Below, piece after piece: positions 62,348 through 64,000 of a DNA stretch of 64,000 nt. Position 1 is the stretch's first letter. Every line of letters begins with the position of its first letter. The stretch lies in the NCBI GenBank assembly GCA_012518115.1, contig JAAYTD010000043.1:40123-104122 (forward strand), read 5' to 3'. The translations under genes were made by a program, and so were the position numbers. The stretch is from Ignavibacteria bacterium. Its GTDB lineage: Bacteria; Bacteroidota; Ignavibacteria; Kapaibacteriales; UBA2268. The notes beneath the pieces were generated by a model. It had not been told where the DNA came from. It did not search any database and was given only the letters and a program-made list of their open reading frames with translations.

Positions 62348-64000
62348 ATGAAAAAGTTATTATTTTCATTATTACTTCTGTCTTTTTATTCTCTTTATGC
62401 AGAAGAACCTCAGAAAGTTTTAACTATCTATTATGGCATAGATAGTGGAAAAACGCATTGCTATGATCAACCTAAATTTCCTACATTGCAAGAAGAAACG
62501 TATGATAAAATTTCACATGTTTTTGATATGGATTGTATTTCACCAAAACAAGTTACTGTTGTTGGCTTAGAAAAATTTGGTCATGATCATCCAGACACTA
62601 ACTCTTACACTTTTTTTATATCATCAACAAAAGATGGTGGAAAAACTTGGCACATTAATCAACATCCGCTTAATAAAGATACTATCAAGTTCAAGCATTC
62701 ACAAAAAGTATTTAAATTTTTACAAGTGCACAATGCCTTTTATGCGTATGTTAGATATGTAGATGAAAATACAATTATAGCTTCTGGTTATCACTTGCCT
62801 ACATTATTTTCTTTTAATGGCGGTGAAACTTGGGATACTTTACCGAAGTTTTGTGAAAGTGTCTATAAAGACACTAAAAAAGACGTAGAGTATTCTAATG
62901 TTAATTTAACTACCATAGCAAGTTATAAAGATATTGTATTACTCGGAAGTAGCTGTGTTAGAACAAAAGAACTATTGATTTCTACCGACAAATGTAAAAC
63001 TTGGAAGAATGTACAACCTGAAGAATGGGGCGAAATGTTATATTACAGTCTGAGCATTCCAAACGAAAACAACATATACGGATTATGCGGCGAAATAGAT
63101 TCTTTAAAACTTTTTGAAGGTACGCCCGGCGAGTATATGTTAGTAAAACATACTTTGTATATGATACATTCAAAAGATCAAGGAAAATCTTGGGAAAGAA
63201 CAAAAATGGCAGATAGAGTAGTGTCAAACTTGATTAATGAGATTCCTAATAATACAATAACTTTTACAGATAACTTAACAGGCTACTGCAATTATCATGA
63301 GGTACCATTACCTACATTGGAAAATCAAAAGCCTAACTCTATTAAAAGATATAAACATACTGAAGATGGCGGAAAAACTTGGCAAGATATTAATATGGAC
63401 ATTACATATCTTTTAGATGAAATGAAAGACAAACCCGAAAAAGTCTCTCTGAAATTATTATGCGACGGTGCTTTTTTACCTAATGGATTAGGAGTAGGAA
63501 AAATAGTAGGCGATACAGCCTGGGGCGATCCTAATATAGAACTTGAAAATTGCAAAGATAACTCGTTAGTATTTACCAAAGACGGCGGAAAGACTTGGTA
63601 TAAACCTGACTATATAGATAGTTTGGATATTATACATAAACATAGTCAAAAAAGACATTATTCTACTTTTACAAGGATGAAAATGCTTGATACAAATTTT
63701 GTTATAATATTAGGAAAAGGAATTTATGTTTATAGAAACGTTGATAATTCAAGTATAGTAGAACCTATAAAAATATGTGATAACAGTTTGATTTATCCTA
63801 ATCCTGCAAAAACAAATTGTACAATAACAGGAGATCTAAAACAAGCTGCTAACGATTTTAGAATTGAAATTTCCGATATTAGAGGCAATAAATTAATGGA
63901 AGTTTGCAACGAAAAACAGTTAGAGGGATATTTCAAATTTACATTTAGCACAAAGGATTTGCCGAGTGGTAGCTATAACGTTATCATAAAAGCAGATGAC
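62348..64000 (+). CDS. Secreted Asp-box (BNR) protein with T9SS sorting domain, cut by window end
   Basis: The frame is open from the ATG at 62348 to the last base (551 residues seen). Signal peptide MKKLLFSLLLLSFYSLYA. Asp-box/BNR motifs recur: STKDGGKTW, SFNGGETW, SKDQGKSW, TEDGGKTW and TKDGGKTW, plus a degenerate STDKCKTW, giving a beta-propeller of the sialidase/photosystem-assembly-factor type. Near the end YPNPAKTNCTITGDLKQAAN then EISDIRGNKLMEV and DLPSGSYNVII form the T9SS type A sorting domain. Few residues are missing. A sialidase active site is not evident, so it is more likely a binding protein. Confidence 0.87.
   Translation, partial: MKKLLFSLLLLSFYSLYAEEPQKVLTIYYGIDSGKTHCYDQPKFPTLQEETYDKISHVFDMDCISPKQVTVVGLEKFGHDHPDTNSYTFFISSTKDGGKTWHINQHPLNKDTIKFKHSQKVFKFLQVHNAFYAYVRYVDENTIIASGYHLPTLFSFNGGETWDTLPKFCESVYKDTKKDVEYSNVNLTTIASYKDIVLLGSSCVRTKELLISTDKCKTWKNVQPEEWGEMLYYSLSIPNENNIYGLCGEIDSLKLFEGTPGEYMLVKHTLYMIHSKDQGKSWERTKMADRVVSNLINEIPNNTITFTDNLTGYCNYHEVPLPTLENQKPNSIKRYKHTEDGGKTWQDINMDITYLLDEMKDKPEKVSLKLLCDGAFLPNGLGVGKIVGDTAWGDPNIELENCKDNSLVFTKDGGKTWYKPDYIDSLDIIHKHSQKRHYSTFTRMKMLDTNFVIILGKGIYVYRNVDNSSIVEPIKICDNSLIYPNPAKTNCTITGDLKQAANDFRIEISDIRGNKLMEVCNEKQLEGYFKFTFSTKDLPSGSYNVIIKADD

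Noticed and set aside
62348..64000. Sialidase identity suggested by repeated DGGKTW Asp boxes
   Set aside because: No arginine-triad or FRIP-type region can be seen; Asp boxes occur in many non-enzymatic propellers.
1..64000. CRISPR arrays, phage, transposase or toxin-antitoxin loci
   Set aside because: No spaced direct-repeat array, integrase, transposase or paired small toxin/antitoxin genes could be found; the only repeats are the intergenic composites and the fliH tandem repeat.

Overview
This is an AT-rich, gene-dense bacterial chromosome segment. Several things point to the Bacteroidota/Chlorobi superphylum, and within it to an Ignavibacteria- or Kapabacteria-like lineage (an inference; no 16S gene is present). 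Evidence: large secreted proteins with type IX secretion (T9SS) C-terminal sorting domains, a PorV-like outer-membrane protein, BatD-like and TamB proteins, very weak Shine-Dalgarno use, and promoters of the form TTTG-N19-TAnnTTTG, the established Bacteroidota housekeeping promoter. A complete-looking flagellar basal-body operon sits in the same window. Classical Bacteroidetes lack flagella, so T9SS plus flagellum argues for one of the deeper lineages. There are no phage, IS, CRISPR or obvious horizontally acquired blocks.

Layout. 1-6077 (+): end of a squalene/phytoene synthase, PorV-like protein, UMP kinase (pyrH), an orphan PAS histidine kinase, an inositol-monophosphatase-family enzyme and erythronate-4-phosphate dehydrogenase (pdxB). 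6095-8459 (-): a BatD-like protein that has lost its N-terminus and a two-domain CsgG/TolB-like secreted protein. 8461-12965 (+): a dispersed repeat and a clean promoter, then trpS, an unknown protein, mnmE, a flavin reductase and an O-methyltransferase. 13033-14103 (-): recA. 14227-14751 (+): a small beta-barrel. 14827-25502 (-): recQ, a HIT protein, a 1678-residue T9SS cargo, an SDR-like protein and an rRNA methyltransferase. 25506-38706 (-): HAD phosphatase, glycosyltransferase, AddA/RecB-like helicase-nuclease, BamD, TamB, a Tat-exported TldD and YjbQ.

38843-42273 mixes a putative outer-membrane protein, a lipoprotein cyclophilin and a small secreted unknown with two decayed loci: an NTF2-like lipoprotein with a one-base frameshift, and a broken remnant of nuoK (complex I). 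42497-50812 (+): a T9SS FG-GAP protein, an orphan OmpR-type response regulator, and a 1425-residue double-ASKHA acyl-CoA dehydratase activase. 50830-51915 holds dispersed repeats, tRNA-Arg(ACG), rpsT and its promoter, and several hairpins. 51972-61984 (-) is one tight run: unknown-flgB-flgC-unknown-fliE-fliF-fliG-fliH-fliI-fliJ-fliN-fliO, followed by a PfkB-family sugar/nucleoside kinase. The window ends in a divergent T9SS protein with Asp-box repeats.

Taken together: an envelope-rich, motile organism with T9SS export. The 2-hydroxyacyl-CoA dehydratase-type activase suggests an anaerobic fermentative side. The decaying nuoK suggests that part of the respiratory chain is being, or has been, lost or relocated.
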